Source of the DNA: Carallia brachiata
Lineage: Eukaryota; Streptophyta; Magnoliopsida; Malpighiales; Rhizophoraceae
Direction of reading: 5' to 3'
DNA: 64,000 bases
Assembly (NCBI GenBank): GCA_021464245.1
Contig: JADCRB010000163.1
Coordinates: 248,001 to 312,000 of the forward strand
Both the position numbers and the translations under genes were made by a program. The notes beneath the pieces were generated by a model. That model was not told the origin of the DNA. It saw nothing but the letters and a program-made list of their open reading frames with translations, and did no database searches. Positions 11,003-22,898 of the stretch are shown here, one piece after another (position 1 is the first letter of the stretch; every line of letters begins with the position of its first letter).

Positions 11003-12416
11003 TATACACAGAATTTCGCATCCTGGCAGATGTCCTTTTTTTTTTGGTGGTTGAACAAAGATATTCTTACTTCAGTCATCCCTAGGACCTTTGTAGCAGA
11101 GTTCAACCAAGTCCTGTTCCCCTTTTCTTCCAGGTTATTCCTGGGTCTGAACTGTGATATTTACTATGAAAAACCTGTATGTTTGACATTCTTATAGTCT
11201 GTAAACCAGGACCGACGATCTCAATGTTGCATATGGAATACTTTGTAACTTTTGGGGTCAAATTTAGCCCTTGCAATTGATTGAAAAATCATAATGGGAC
11301 AATGTCTGAGCTCATTTTGATGGCTTATCCTTGATTTCATTTACATGATACTCTCGAGCTTTTCATTAATCTGCTCAATGAAATTTAAGTGCTTATTTTC
11401 ACATTCATTATCTACATGGTGTACAGAATACTCTTGCCATCACTGTTGTTATGATAAATGATTACGCATGTAGATCTGTAACTTGATTCTTCTGAAATTT
11501 TGTGCTTATTATATGCTTGCTGCTTCATACTGATGATTTCGAAGTACCCTTCTAAACACAGAACACGAAAACGAGTCCCTAAAATTCAGGAGATTTTGAA
11601 GCATCTCTGTCATTTGATATAGCAGTTGCCAATGAGTGTCTTTGTTGTCTGACCAGGCATCACGGAGCCTAGTAAATTACGTAGTTAATTCTGAGGTCAT
11701 TGTTTTGAGCTCAAAAAATGAAAAGTTTTCAATTCTAAAAGCATGAGCAGAAATGATAGTTACATCTGTTAGAAATCTTCTTTCTTATAGATTGGATTGC
11801 CTTGTTTTATGGCTTTCATTCTGCAGAAAATGCTGTGTGAACCTTCTCTCCTTATATTCTGCAGTTTATGAGTGAATTTGTTGATTTATTGAGTTCTTTG
11901 TAGGATAACTGCGGGTCAAATTAGCTTGCTTTATTCGCGTCCAATTTTATTCTGGTTATACAAATGAAATCATTGTATTCCTTGGTCGCCAATGTGGTGT
12001 CTCAGTGGTTACCGGTTACTGCTATAACACGGCTGCAATGGTGGCCACAGACTGCTATACCGCAACGGCTATTTAGAGCCTTGATCGCAACTGGAATGTC
12101 ATTTGTAAGTTACAGTTTTTAGAAGTTCAATTGTAAAAGGAGCTATCATGTAAGAACGATGGTAATAATCATACGGTGATTGGAGTGATAATTTTGTCAA
12201 GGTTCAATTTTAAGGCGTTTGATCCTTATAAAACACAAACCCGTGAAATATTATGACATATTTGTTGCAACAATGGCAGACTTCGTGCACTAAGATGGTC
12301 TTTATATTATTGTTGCACCAACAACAAAGGTGCAAGGCTTGTTACCTTTATTCATTTATAAACTATGATCACAATGCAATAAACCAAACTATTATTCCCT
12401 CGACTGTTCATTATGG
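11003..12416. other. 3' flank of the NUP50-like gene and intergenic sequence
   Basis: The first few hundred bases after the stop are presumably the 3' untranslated region. No single poly-A site stands out. Further on (about 11985-12110) lies a locally GC-richer patch that looks repeat-derived but has no visible ends. No gene is supported. Confidence 0.5.
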
Positions 12417-12862
12417 TTAGTGATTCCTGTTGGCGCATCCTCCAGCGCAAGAGTTCACACAGCTTGCAACTTTTTGCCCACCTGAAAAGTACAAACAAGC
12501 CACCATGAATCTTTTTTTGTAATTGCCACACGTGTGTGTCTGTGTGTGAAAGTGCGTCTAGAAGTTGGAGGAAAAACCTGGGTTAGATTTGGAGCTGATG
12601 TTGGTGCACAAAGAAAAAGCACAACCAAGCTTGCAGAAGTGTTGTTGGGTTCTTCCGTGCTGGTATCTGAAGAAGTAGATGGAAGAATGCAGTCTTCCAA
12701 GCATTCGAAGGCACATGAGACAACAGATTTACCATTGGAGATGGCACACTGAATTAAGCAATCATTGTAGCAGTCACTGAAAGAGGAGGCTGTGGACTCC
12801 CTTGAAAGCACGCCCAACAGCACGCAGACAACTAATAGGAACCAAACTTTCCAAATTCCCAT
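12417..12862 (-). pseudogene. thionin-like small secreted cysteine-rich protein, frameshifted (copy 1)
   Basis: The start codon at 12862 opens a hydrophobic signal peptide (MGIWKVWFLLVVCVLLGVL, cleaved near residue 25). A DCYNDCLIQC and CAFECLEDC cysteine block follows, the spacing of plant thionin-like peptides; these are small secreted proteins presumed to act in defence or reproduction. The next expected block, with pattern C-x3-C-x4-C, is present on the same strand but in a different frame (about 12578-12645). Reading frame is therefore lost between about 12638 and 12665, by one base lost or two gained. The intron 12482-12577 has GT and AG ends on this strand. The last exon (12417-12481) carries the C-x3-C-x3-C end of the family and a TAA stop. 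Every part of a normal gene is present apart from the frame. An assembly error is possible, but the neighbouring copy is also broken. Confidence 0.65.
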
Positions 12863-12944
12863 TGTGTCCCTTCTTGCATTGCAACAAGGAGTAGAATGGC
12901 AAATTGCTTTGGAGGCCCCCCATCTCCAGCCCGAAGCAAGGGCC

Positions 12945-12952
12945 TTATATAG
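12945..12952 (-). promoter_or_regulatory. TATA box of thionin-like copy 1
   Basis: CTATATAA on the minus strand, about 83 bases before the ATG at 12862. The second copy has a TATA-like motif at a comparable distance (near 16286-16298), which supports both being promoters of duplicated genes. Confidence 0.55.
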
Positions 12953-14696
12953 AACATGACGTGCAAAATTGGTGGGTATCCAACTAGAGTTACTTTGGCT
13001 CGGGTTAATGAGTGGGGTGTACTTATAATCTAGTTAATCAATGTTTGATAGCATTACGTGATAGAGCTTTATTAAATTGGCATACCAATCTAATGCATTA
13101 CAATCGTGCGTCTACATTAAATCAATTATTGCAATTATATATCAAAAGACTAAAAATATGCAATTAAGAGTTATAATAGTATAATGTGCGACGCATAACT
13201 CTTATTCACCATGTCTACATGCACAGGCAAACTTGTTGAAATACTGGGCAAAATATATATATGAAGAATTAAATTTAATCTTATGGTAGGGCTAAGTGTT
13301 ACAAAATAGCCTAAATAATCTATCAGTAGCTGGCATTTCATTGGTTAATCCATTATGCCCGGAACTTCCCCAGCAATAAGTAGCTTGCTAGTTGATACTC
13401 AGAAATTGCGCTGACAATGGGAAGTTCATTCAAAAACCATGGGCTTGGAGACACATTAAGATGATTTCAAACGCAATCAATTAGTAGGGCATGCACGTCA
13501 AGAAACCAATGTAAATCCAAAAGCTGAAATAAACGGGTTTTAGTGTTAATGGTGTGTGCCTTCGGGTAGTTTTGATGGGTGAGTATTGCATGTACCAGAA
13601 CATGACTACACGATTGCGTTTAGATAACAATAATTGGCAACGTAATCCTATTCAATGGTATTATATAGTTTGACTAATATATATATTTTTATAAATTTTA
13701 CCATCCAACTGCCTATATATTACTTTGTTGTTATTATAAAACCATTCAAAAAAAAAAATCTAAATAAATTGCACAAAGTTGTCAATGCATAATTATATCA
13801 TATGTAACATTTACTACCTCTCTTTTTTTTTTTTTTCCCTCTCTGATAAATTAATATCTTTTGTTGGTAATGTGAGAACGGAGGCATTCAGCCCTTTTGG
13901 ACATCTACACAGGACGTCCGAAGAAAAAAGAAAACAATTAAATGGAAACAAGAAAGGAGAGTCCGTTTGGCAATTCAATCGCACGAAATATATTTCATTG
14001 AACTACTTTATCTACTTGAGAAGAGGACAAACAAAGCTTGCATTCTGTTTTTCTTGAGATACCAATAATTAAAAATTTAGATTTTTATTTTAAAATTTTG
14101 AATTCAAATTTTTAGAATTGAAAAATGACTGCTAACAGCCCAAGAGAGCAAAATGTTTTAAGGTAATAAAAATGTTCTAAGATTACCTCACTTTGTTGCT
14201 TGAGAAAAAAAAAAAAAAAAAAACAACACACATTGAGAGTGACGTCTGTTTAAACCATTGAATAACGGCAATAAACGATTCCAAGGTCCCTTCCATGTTT
14301 TCCTCTAGCCAATCTCTTTTCCGCATTTTACCAAAAAAAAAAAATAATAAATAGAGAAAAATTTTATGCGACTTGACTTTTTGTTCTTTTCAATACACGT
14401 TGCATTGCATATTTTTTTTAAGAAAACAAAGGGAAGGCATGTTTGCGCCTTACCGTCTCATTAAAAAAAAATTATTTTGATTGTATCACACAATATGCTG
14501 AATCTCTATACTAAAACATAAAATCAGAAGTATGTTATACTCAGATAGAAAAATAGATAAATGTACCAAGCACTCAATTTATCACCCACTTTGATTTATT
14601 AAAATGTTGCAACAAAGATGAACATTTGAAGCTTGTGCCCTTTATTAATTTTAAAACAATGATTAAGTAGAATATTGTTTAACTTCTAACTCCTCC
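12953..14696. other. intergenic region between the thionin-like copies
   Basis: AT-rich sequence with a poly-A run at 14205-14223 and other short A runs. A frame at 13779-14057 on the plus strand has low-complexity composition and no family features, so it is not called. No element boundary was found. Confidence 0.55.
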
Positions 14697-16227
14697 TCAA
14701 GGTGAGTGATTCTTGTTGGTGCATCGTCCTGCGCAGCAATTTATACAGCTTTCCAAGTCCTTCCCACCTGAGGAGCATAAAGAAAGAAGCAACTTTCAAC
14801 TGTGTATATTAATTGCAGACGAATGGACTTATAATCAGTAACCAAAAAATGTAACTGAACCGACTTAGTTGTGTTTAATATGGTTCAGTTAATTTAGAAC
14901 TTGGTTTAGTACAGAAAACTTCATTAAATTTTCCTTTTTTTTTTTTGTTCTGTTGGGTTTTAGATTTGAAAAATTGAATCAAATCAAAATATTTATTTTT
15001 TAAATTTTTATGGACTTTTATTGTTTGAAAAATATTTTATAAAAAAATGTTTTACTTATAAAATATTACATTTATAATTTTATAAACTGAATTGATGTTA
15101 ATATAGTATATTTTATTTGTAATACATTATGGCTTTTAACTTTACTTAACCGAATTAACCTAACAAAGCTAAACCATTTTGATTCTATCCAATACTTTTT
15201 TTTGGGGGGGCAACGGAAAGGGAAAAAAAAAAAACATTAGACAATTAAAAAACTAACTCCAAAGAAACAACTCCATGTTTGTCTACATCAAGCAAGGAAG
15301 AAGAGCCGCAGGAGGAGAAGAGAGTGTATCAACCGTAGCAGTCGTAGTGACTCCCAAGTTAGCAAGAAAATTAGCACAAACGTTGCCTTCCCATAAAGTA
15401 TGCTGAAACATAAGGTGCTAGTCTCGAGCACAAAAAGTACCAATATCCGCAAGAAGGACAGTGTGTGGGTGTGTTAGGGCTGGAGGGTGAGGGATCAAAT
15501 GTAATTCTATCCAATACTTATGTCTATCCAGTTCAGTTCAGTTAGGAAAACTTTTTTGAATCGGTTAATTCTATTTTATAACATGGAACCGAAATAATAC
15601 CGAATGACCAATAGGTATGTAATTCATGTCACCTACGCATTAATGGTGGATAAAGAAAATGGGTGTCCACGTGATTTTCACACTTTGCATTTTAAGAAAA
15701 GTTAGATGTATGCAATCTTATCTATATTTTTTTTAACAAAAACATTGTTTTTCCGATTCAAATATGTCTATGGTTCAATGGCCACACAGACACTATAACA
15801 TGTAAACGTGTATAAAATGAAAGGAGATGTTGTGGGAAAAATTGGCTTAGATTTCGAGCTGATGTTGGCGCACAAAGAACGAGCACAGCCAAGTTTGTAG
15901 AATTATTGTTGGGTTTCTTCTCTCCTGGTATCTAAAGAAGTAGATGGAAAGATGCAGTCTTTCAAGTATTTGAATGCACACAAAGATCAGATTTACCATC
16001 AATGAGCTTTAATTTAGGAATTGTTTTTAAGACTGAAAGTTTTGAGTATAAATTTCAATCAAATCAATTAACTGAAAAAAGAGAGAAAAAGATTTACCAG
16101 CGTGGACGACACATTCGGTGATGCAAGCTTCCTAACATTCCTCGAAAGAGGTGGCCGTGGACAGTGCTGAAAGCAGCCCCAGCAGCACACAAGCAAACAC
16201 TAGGAATCTAACTTTTCCTTCTTCCAT
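14697..16227 (-). pseudogene. thionin-like pseudogene (copy 2), split by insertions
   Basis: This is a tandem paralogue of the gene at 12417-12862 in the same orientation. Its ATG at 16227 opens a signal peptide, and exon sequence homologous to copy 1 runs in pieces. The final exon (14697-14767) keeps the C-x3-C-x3-C ending and a stop at 14697-14699. Four kinds of damage are visible. An in-frame TAG interrupts the first cysteine block near 16130. A 9-base direct repeat (15990-15998 and 16091-16099) flanks about 92 inserted bases. A stop and a cysteine-to-tyrosine change lie in the middle block near 15905. The donor site equivalent to copy 1's CAG/GTTTTT has lost its G (about 15840). The intron position is swollen to about 1 kb and contains a LINE. 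It cannot make the protein. Confidence 0.75.
15198..15503 (-). mobile_element. 5'-truncated LINE with 16-bp TSD, inside thionin-like copy 2
   Basis: The 16-base sequence ATTCTATCCAATACTT lies at 15182-15197 and again at 15504-15519. Between them, on the minus strand, is a fragment whose translation contains HTLWEGNVCANFLANLGV. This is the RNase H signature (EGN-x3-[AD]-x2-A) of plant LINE ORF2 C-termini. A 3' untranslated region and a C/A-rich tail (complement of the T and G runs at 15198-15211) follow. The surrounding 14.8-15.8 kb also looks like older repeat, but I could not find its ends. Confidence 0.8.
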
Positions 16228-17001
16228 TTCCTCCCTGAATTGAATGACAGATGTTTCTGAAGTCCCTCCCATCTTCCCACCAAGGAGTTTATAGAGAGTC
16301 TTTAGATTAAAATTCCTTTTGATTTGTAATCCTCCATTTAATTAGTAATTAATATAGAGATTTGATTTCATTTATTGCATTGGATTTTTGCAGTTTTATA
16401 CATAGGTTCCATTAGCAGATGAATTTTCTTTATTGTGTTTACACGTATTTTTTTTTGTAACTACGAGCATTTTTGTGTAACCACAAAGAAAAAAAATGTG
16501 AAATGAAAAAACAGTAATACGTTTTGTATTATATTTTATCGTTGCAGTTACGCAAAAAATACTCATTATTGCAAAAAAAAAAAATGTGTAAACGTAATAA
16601 GAAAATTTCATCTACCCACTAAATTTTTCCCTTTCTACATATGCTAAAATATTTACAAGGGACATGCAATTCTTTTCGGGATTTTTTTTTTTTTTTCACA
16701 TTAAATCCTGCAAAGACCTCTTAGTTTGACTCAAACTTTCGTTATGACATACAGGGACAAAAGCAGAAAGAAATTTTAAGGGGAGCGAATTTTGCATGCA
16801 TATTTATAATAATAAAATTAATTTATATGAAAAAAAAGTTATATTAATTATTTTGAGTAATAAATATTATAACTATATATCATGACTTTAAATGTTTTAA
16901 AACTTTTTTTACTATTTTTTATATGTAGTTAAATATAATTTTTTATAAAAAATAATTAAATTATTTAATTATTTATCTCTCTTACGATTATATAGGCCTC
17001 A
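16228..17001. other. AT-rich flank upstream of thionin-like copy 2
   Basis: Contains the probable promoter of copy 2 (TATA-like sequence near 16286-16298 on the minus strand) and then long A/T runs. No gene or RNA is supported. Confidence 0.5.
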
Positions 17002-17915
17002 TTGACTCTTACTTTTGTGCCCCAAAATTTGTCAAAGCTGTGCCGTACTTTTTCACGTTCACTCTACAATTGTTTTTAAGAAGCATAATTAGGTGTCCAT
17101 GTAGTTATGCTTTTTTTTTAAGAATAACCCAATCAATCAAGCTACGAATGGATGTAACTGCCAAGTCATTGATAAGAAAGTCGTTGCTGCAAGGAAGACA
17201 GTATGAATGGGAGTGTCGGAAGCGAGACCAACAGATTTTTTTTTTTTTTTCATAAGTCTTTTGCATACGAGTCCTAGATTTATTGCATATCAACCTCGGT
17301 ACAGGTCTATCCATTATTTCTCTAATAAGAAAAAATCATCACTTAAATCAATTAACCGTATCTCTTTTTGTTATTCCTTAAATCACTCTTAAAAAGTCAA
17401 ATTAAGTTTATCCAACCCTTCTGCTGATGTTACAATTTCTCACACCTTGCTCTTTTCAAAGACGTGGCTAGTCCGTGTTACTTATAAGCATGAGACATCT
17501 TCCTTTGAGTAGGATCGTATTTTGCAACATCCTATATCTATAGTATTTTAATTACTATTGTATTGATGTTAAAAAAATGTTAGACAGAGATGAAATCAAT
17601 TGTAAAATCCATTAATCATTAGTTAAACTACATGTCAATTTAGTCTAATTATGGAACATGAGTTCTAGAACATAAGAAGATCAAAATCAACCGAAGAAAG
17701 AAAAAAGAAAAAAAAACTGAAAATCCACTGAAGTTTTTTACAGCTATTTAATATAGATATAAATTATATTTGCAAATAATTTGAATTTGCAAATCTTTAT
17801 TTACTTTGCACATTTATTTTTTAATAAATATTTTTATGATTTCTAATAGTTATTATAACAAAAACTATTTTATAAATGTCGCAAAAAATTAAAATTCATT
17901 AACTAGTAAATAAGT
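17002..17915. repeat. segmental duplication, copy A
   Basis: This stretch matches 33039-35643 in the same orientation across several long blocks. One block has GTGCC-CAAAATTTGTCAAA near its start. A second (about 17350-17705 versus 34555-34920) shares AAATTAAGTTTATCCAA, GCTGATGTTACAAT and AATCATTAGTTAAACTAC. A third shares a TTATTTACTTTGCAC block near 17805 and 35510. By eye the blocks agree at roughly four of five positions. No coding signature is visible in either copy, so what was duplicated is unknown. Confidence 0.7.
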
Positions 17916-18365
17916 TAAGGGGAAAATTACCTTTTCCTTCTCAAGTATAGGTTGTATTTATGTTTCACATCCTAAATTTACAAAAATGTAGTACGATTAA
18001 TGGATGTTTATCAACTTTGACAGAAATTGCAAAATAACTATCATACCCCCATATATAATGAAAGATCAGCACCCTCATTTTAAGAATGCATTCCCACCTG
18101 ATGATCTCATGCGGGTGTGAATTGTGCTTTGCTTAAGTAAGTTACATGTAAATTCTCAACTTAGAAGGATATGAGCAACTGGTTTTTTATCTTTTATTTA
18201 CTGGTGGCATTTTATTTTTTGAAAAAGTAGTTTTGTTCTGTGTAAGGAATTGGTGGAGACTATAACACTTTTGACTTTCTTTGATCTGATTTTAGGAGCC
18301 TAGATTTTGAATTGTACAGGGGAGTTGATAGTCGATGTTAGTTTTGGAGAGATGCTTTTGGTTTG

Positions 18366-18718
18366 GGTAAGGATCAAAAGGAAAGAAGGGAGAGAATAGA
18401 AAGAGAAGAAACTGGAGAACTGAAGAGAGGAACTTAGAGCAGAATAATCATTATTATCTCATAGCTAACTTCTCTGTTCTTACAAGCTTCTATGGTGACT
18501 CGAAGAGATCAGGGTCAGCAATACCAAAAACGAAATTGAACAAATAGGAACAAGATAAGGATAATTACGAACTAACTGAAATAACATAAAGAAAATTTCA
18601 GCAACATTCCCAGAATTCACTCGGACAGATCTTATTTAACTAAGACTACTACTTGGGCTTAGGCTTTGTTGATTGCAAGATACAAGACTAGACCCTTCCA
18701 TACCACTGGATCCTAACA
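18366..18718 (-). repeat. 3' LTR of the gypsy chromovirus
   Basis: About 353 bp. It begins, in plus orientation, GGTAAGGATCAAAAG (first base mutated from TG) and ends CTGGATCCTAACA. It pairs with 22899-23246. Confidence 0.88.
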
Positions 18719-18759
18719 TCTTCCCTCGCTTAGCAAGTCCTTGTCCTCAAAGACTGTCA

Positions 18760-19163
18760 AGAACGAAAATTTTAAATTGGGACTCCATAACAGAAAAATC
18801 TTCCTAGGTTGCTTCTTCAGGAGTCATGCTCACCCAATGAACCAGAACTTGAATGACTGCCTTGTTGTTCCTCTTGACCATTCTCTTGCCCAAAATGGCT
18901 TGTGGAGCAACCTTGAATTGTCCTTCTTCATTCACTTCAGGTAGCTTCGGAGAAACCATCACTTGTTGACCCACAGCCTTCTTCAAAAGTGATACGTGAA
19001 ACATCGGGTGGACCAAGCTGCCTGGAGGAAGTTGCAATTTATAAGCCACCGTTCCGACTTGTGCAATCACTGGATATGGACCATAAAACTTGGAAACCAA
19101 TTTAAGATTGGAACGCACAGCCAATGAGGATTGCTTATATGGCTGTAGCTTTAAATAAACCAT
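18760..19163 (-). pseudogene. gypsy integrase C-terminus and chromodomain remnant
   Basis: The minus-strand frame 18804-19163 contains SKFYGPYPVIAQVGTVAYKL, the conserved post-integrase segment. PGSLVHPMFHVSLLKKAVG follows, then a chromodomain-like end (...VLVHWVSMTPEEAT). Chromodomains of this kind direct integration into heterochromatin in chromoviruses. It is continuous with the broken integrase core at 19344-19885. Confidence 0.8.
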
Positions 19164-19343
19164 GTCCCCAACTTCAAACGTCCTCTCACTTCGGTGTTGG
19201 TCAGCATAAAATTTTATTAGCTATTGCGAGCGTTGCAGCTGTTCCCTCAAGAGTGAAGAGAGAACTTGTCGTTCCTTCAAGAATTTTGCCAATGTGGCGA
19301 CCTTAGTGCTTGCTGCTGGAAGCATTGTCAATAGAAGAGGTGG

Positions 19344-19900
19344 CTACCAGTACAAAGCCTCATAAGGTGTCATATTTATGGCAGTGTGGTGGGTAGAATT
19401 ATACCACCATTTGGCTAAGGGAAGCCATTTAAACCACTGTTTGGGACGCATGAAACACATACAACGTAAATAGCTATCACGACAACGATTAAGACGTTCG
19501 GTTTGGCCATCCGATTGGGGGTGGTATGCAAAACTAAGATGTAATTCCGTTGCTTCCACTCGAAAAAGCTCTTGCCAAAACTCACTTGTGAAGATTTGAT
19601 CTCGGTCTGACACTACTGACTGAGGCATACCATGCAACTTATATATATTTACAAAAAAAAAAATAGCCTTGTAACTTGAGAAGCAGTAAAAGGATGGCTA
19701 AGTCCCAAGAAATGAGCTGATTTGGTATAACGATCGACCACTACCCAAATAACATTTTTACCTTCAGAATTTGGCAAGCCTTCTATGAAGTCCATGGAGA
19801 TGTGAACCCAAGGTCGGTCAGGAATGGGAAGGGGCTGTAGTAATCTGGGATACGGCACAGTTTTCGTCTTACAACGTTGGCACACTTCACAATTTTTAAT
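19344..19900 (-). pseudogene. gypsy integrase core, frame-broken
   Basis: Two minus-strand frames (19344-19637 and 19649-19885) together cover the integrase. The zinc-binding end (CQRCKTKT) leads into the first catalytic Asp region ([16 protein letters not shown]), the second Asp region (VVSDRDQIFTSEFWQELF) and the conserved HPQSDGQTERLNR with the catalytic Glu. The break between the frames lies at an A-rich run near 19650-19660. Confidence 0.85.
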
Positions 19901-20173
19901 CCATTGTCAGAGATTGTTTTTCATTTTTGGCTAGCAAAAGAATTGTTTGAGCTTGGCAAGAGAAGCTCGCACGCCCAAATGCCCTCCTATGGCTGAGTCA
20001 TGCATGGTTTTAATGAGGCAGCTGCGCAACTCACCATGATTTCTGATATAGATCTATCCCTTCCTCTTTAATAGACCACGTTCAAAGCTATACTTTGATT
20101 GCATCGAAGTAGCTTCTGTCGCTTTCGAAATCAATTTCGGTAGCAAGTCATCACTCTCATAGCTAGCCATGAC

Positions 20174-21612
20174 TTATTTCAACCATTGAGGAACAACGAA
20201 AGTGACTGCAAAACAGTTCCCTTCCTCTTTCCGTGATAACGCATCCACAGCTCGGTTCTCGAATCCTCTATTATATTGAATGCCATAGTCCAAGCCCAGC
20301 AACTTGGTTATACCTCTCTGCTGCACATATGTGTGAAGCCTTTGCTGAAGGAGGTGCTTAATGCTTTGGTGGTCCGTCTTAATGATAAAATGCTGGCCCT
20401 CTAGGTAGTGTCGCCACTTAGAAACTACCATGATAATGGCAAGAAATTCCTTTTCAAAAATGGACATTCCCTTGTTTTTGGCATTGAAGGGCTTACTGAG
20501 CTAGGCTAAAGGATGACCTTCTTGCATGAGAACAGCTCGCATTCCAGCATCGAACGCATCAGCTTCCACTACAAATGGTTTGCTATAATCTGACAAAGCT
20601 AAAATTGGAGCTCGACACATAGCCTCCTTAAGCTTTTCAAAGGCTTCCCGTGCATCTTGGCTCCATCATAAGCTATTCTTTTTAAGAAGATCAGTTAATG
20701 GTTTACTCAAAATTCCATAATCCTTCACAAACTTGCGGTAATATCCGGTGAGCCCCAAAAATCCTCTAAGGCTCTAGACAGACGTTGGAATAGGCCAATT
20801 CCGAATTGCTTGAACTTTGGAATCGTCTGTGGAGACCCCAATTGCCAAAATCACATGACCAAGGTACTCTATTTTTTATTGCATGAATGAGCACTTAAAG
20901 AGTTTAGCAAACAAGCGGTGTCACCTCAAGAGTAGCAAAACAGAATGTAGATGATTAACATGGTCACTCATGGATGGGCTATAGATTAATATGTCATCAA
21001 AGAACGCAAGCACACACTTCCGCAGCAAGGATCCAAAGACAGAAATCATAAGGTATTGAAAGGTGGCTGGGGCATTTGTAAGCCCAAAAGGCATCACCTG
21101 GAATTCATAGTGTCTATGATGCGTGCGGAAAGCCGTCTTAAGTATATCAGGCTCCTTGACTCTAATATGGTGATACGCTGCTCAGTGGTCCAGCTTTGAG
21201 AAGACTTGTGAGCCATGAAGTTCGTCCAGGAGGTCATCGATGATGGGAATTGGAAACTTGTCCTTCACGTAATGTTGTTCAAGTGACGATAATCAACACA
21301 GAATTGTTATGTGCCGTCTTTCTTCTTCACCAACAAAACTGGCAAGGCAAAAGGACTGGAGCTATTCTGAATTAGCTCTGAATGAAGCATCTCCTGAACT
21401 TGGCATTCAATTTCTTTCTTGAGATAATTTGGGTATCGATAAGGACGAACATTAATTGGCCGAGCTTCAGGAAGCAAAGAAATTTGATGATCCTGGTCTC
21501 TTAGAGAAGGTAGTGAGTGGGGCTCAGCAAAGACGTCTTTGAATTCCATTATCAATGCTTGCAGCTCGACAAGAATTTGTGTTGGAGTAGAAACAACCTC
21601 CACGGTTAGCAA
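20174..21612 (-). pseudogene. gypsy reverse transcriptase and RNase H, frame-broken
   Basis: RNase H is read at 20174-20467 (EKEFLAIIMVVSKWRHYL, then IIKTDHQSIKHLL and ENRAVDALSRKEE). The reverse transcriptase spans about 20500-21612. Its N-terminal part (21307-21612) shows ISLLPEARPINVRPYRYP, then PFALPVLLVKKKDGT. The middle of the reverse transcriptase is interrupted by several stops, so no frame is long enough to stand alone. Confidence 0.8.
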
Positions 21613-21618
21613 GTGGGC

Positions 21619-22840
21619 CTAGGTACTGAAATTTCCTTTTTTTAACAGTGCATCGATCTTCTTTTCTATAATGGGTCTTGGCCTAGAGTCAGCAGTCATA
21701 CCTATTAGCATAATGGGCTGGCCATTTTTAACTAAAAAAAAGCCACATTGTCTTAAAGTCCAAAACCAATGGGTTGTATTCAGCAAGCCAATCCTATTAG
21801 CCTCAAATCTACAGAGAAGGCATGCCCCTACATATTCTACGTGAACTGTGAACACCTTTTGGTACTAGTAAGCCGTTCGCCATTCGCTACTGTGATAACC
21901 ACAGGCGCGGTGGAACTGAGCTGGCAAGACAAACTTTGGGCTACTTTGGTATCCAAGAAACTGTGCATACTGCCGGAATTGATCAAAATTACTAGTTTTT
22001 TTTGATCGACATAAGCCAGTAGCTTTAATGTCTGATGCCCCACTCTTCTGATTATAGCATTAAAGGAAATTTCACCGACTGTATCCTCTCCGGTTCCAAC
22101 TGTAAGTGGGTCGTCAGCCACCATATCACCACATTTGGTCACTTCTGAGCTCCTATAAAAAAAAAAACTATTTGTTCTGGCATTGGTGGCCCAAAGTATA
22201 TTTATCCCCACACCGGAAACAAATTCTGGCTCGTTTGGCCTCTTCCCACGTCTTCTTGTCAAGTTTTGGAGTCTCCTTTGCTGATTTCTTTTTGCCGACT
22301 GCCGAAGTTTTGGAATGAAACTGTGAGACCTGATTCCCCACACTAGCATTTTTATTTAATTTTCCTTTCTTCCAAGAGGCTTCAACAGCAATTTCCTGGA
22401 GACATGCATATTCATATGCAGCCTCAAGAGTCAGTGGCTTATGCATCTTAACAATTGGGCGGATTTCATTGTTGAGCCCACACAAAATTTAGAAACAAAG
22501 AAAGAATCAGAATAGTAGGATATATGGCCACTACCTTAGAGTGAATCTCCTAAATTGTTCGCGGTACTCTCGCACGGAACTAGATTGACAAAGCTTATGG
22601 AATTCCTCATATGCATCAGGCTACGTTGGGTCTCTAAATCTTCGAAAAAGGTCCCTCTCAAACAGATTCCATGTTCCTTGATGATTAGCCGCCACCCATC
22701 CTTGAAACCATATATTTGCCAAGCCTTCAACATGCATAGCCACTGTATCGCCATTTTGCTTCCGCGATGCCATAGTAACGAAAATAGCGCTAGCATTTCC
22801 TTAGCCATCCATGAGGATTATCTCCATTGAACATTAGTAG
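21619..22840 (-). pseudogene. gypsy gag and protease remnants
   Basis: A zinc knuckle CFRCGDKYTLGHQC is read in the frame 22168-22485. It is followed by an aspartic-protease-like stretch (LVILINSGSMHSFLDTKVAQ, D replaced by N in the usual DSG) in the frame 21837-22349. Gag capsid sequence is in 22536-22808. The N for D change at the protease active site is a further sign of decay. Confidence 0.7.
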
Positions 22841-22898
22841 CTTGAGCTTGGGAGGTTTAGGAGTTGTAACCACCCCTTTAGTAACACCATGATTGCCT

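Noticed and set aside
13779..14057. Plus-strand open frame of 92 codons
   Set aside because: Begins with low-complexity Phe/Ser sequence and has no recognisable family or splice context.
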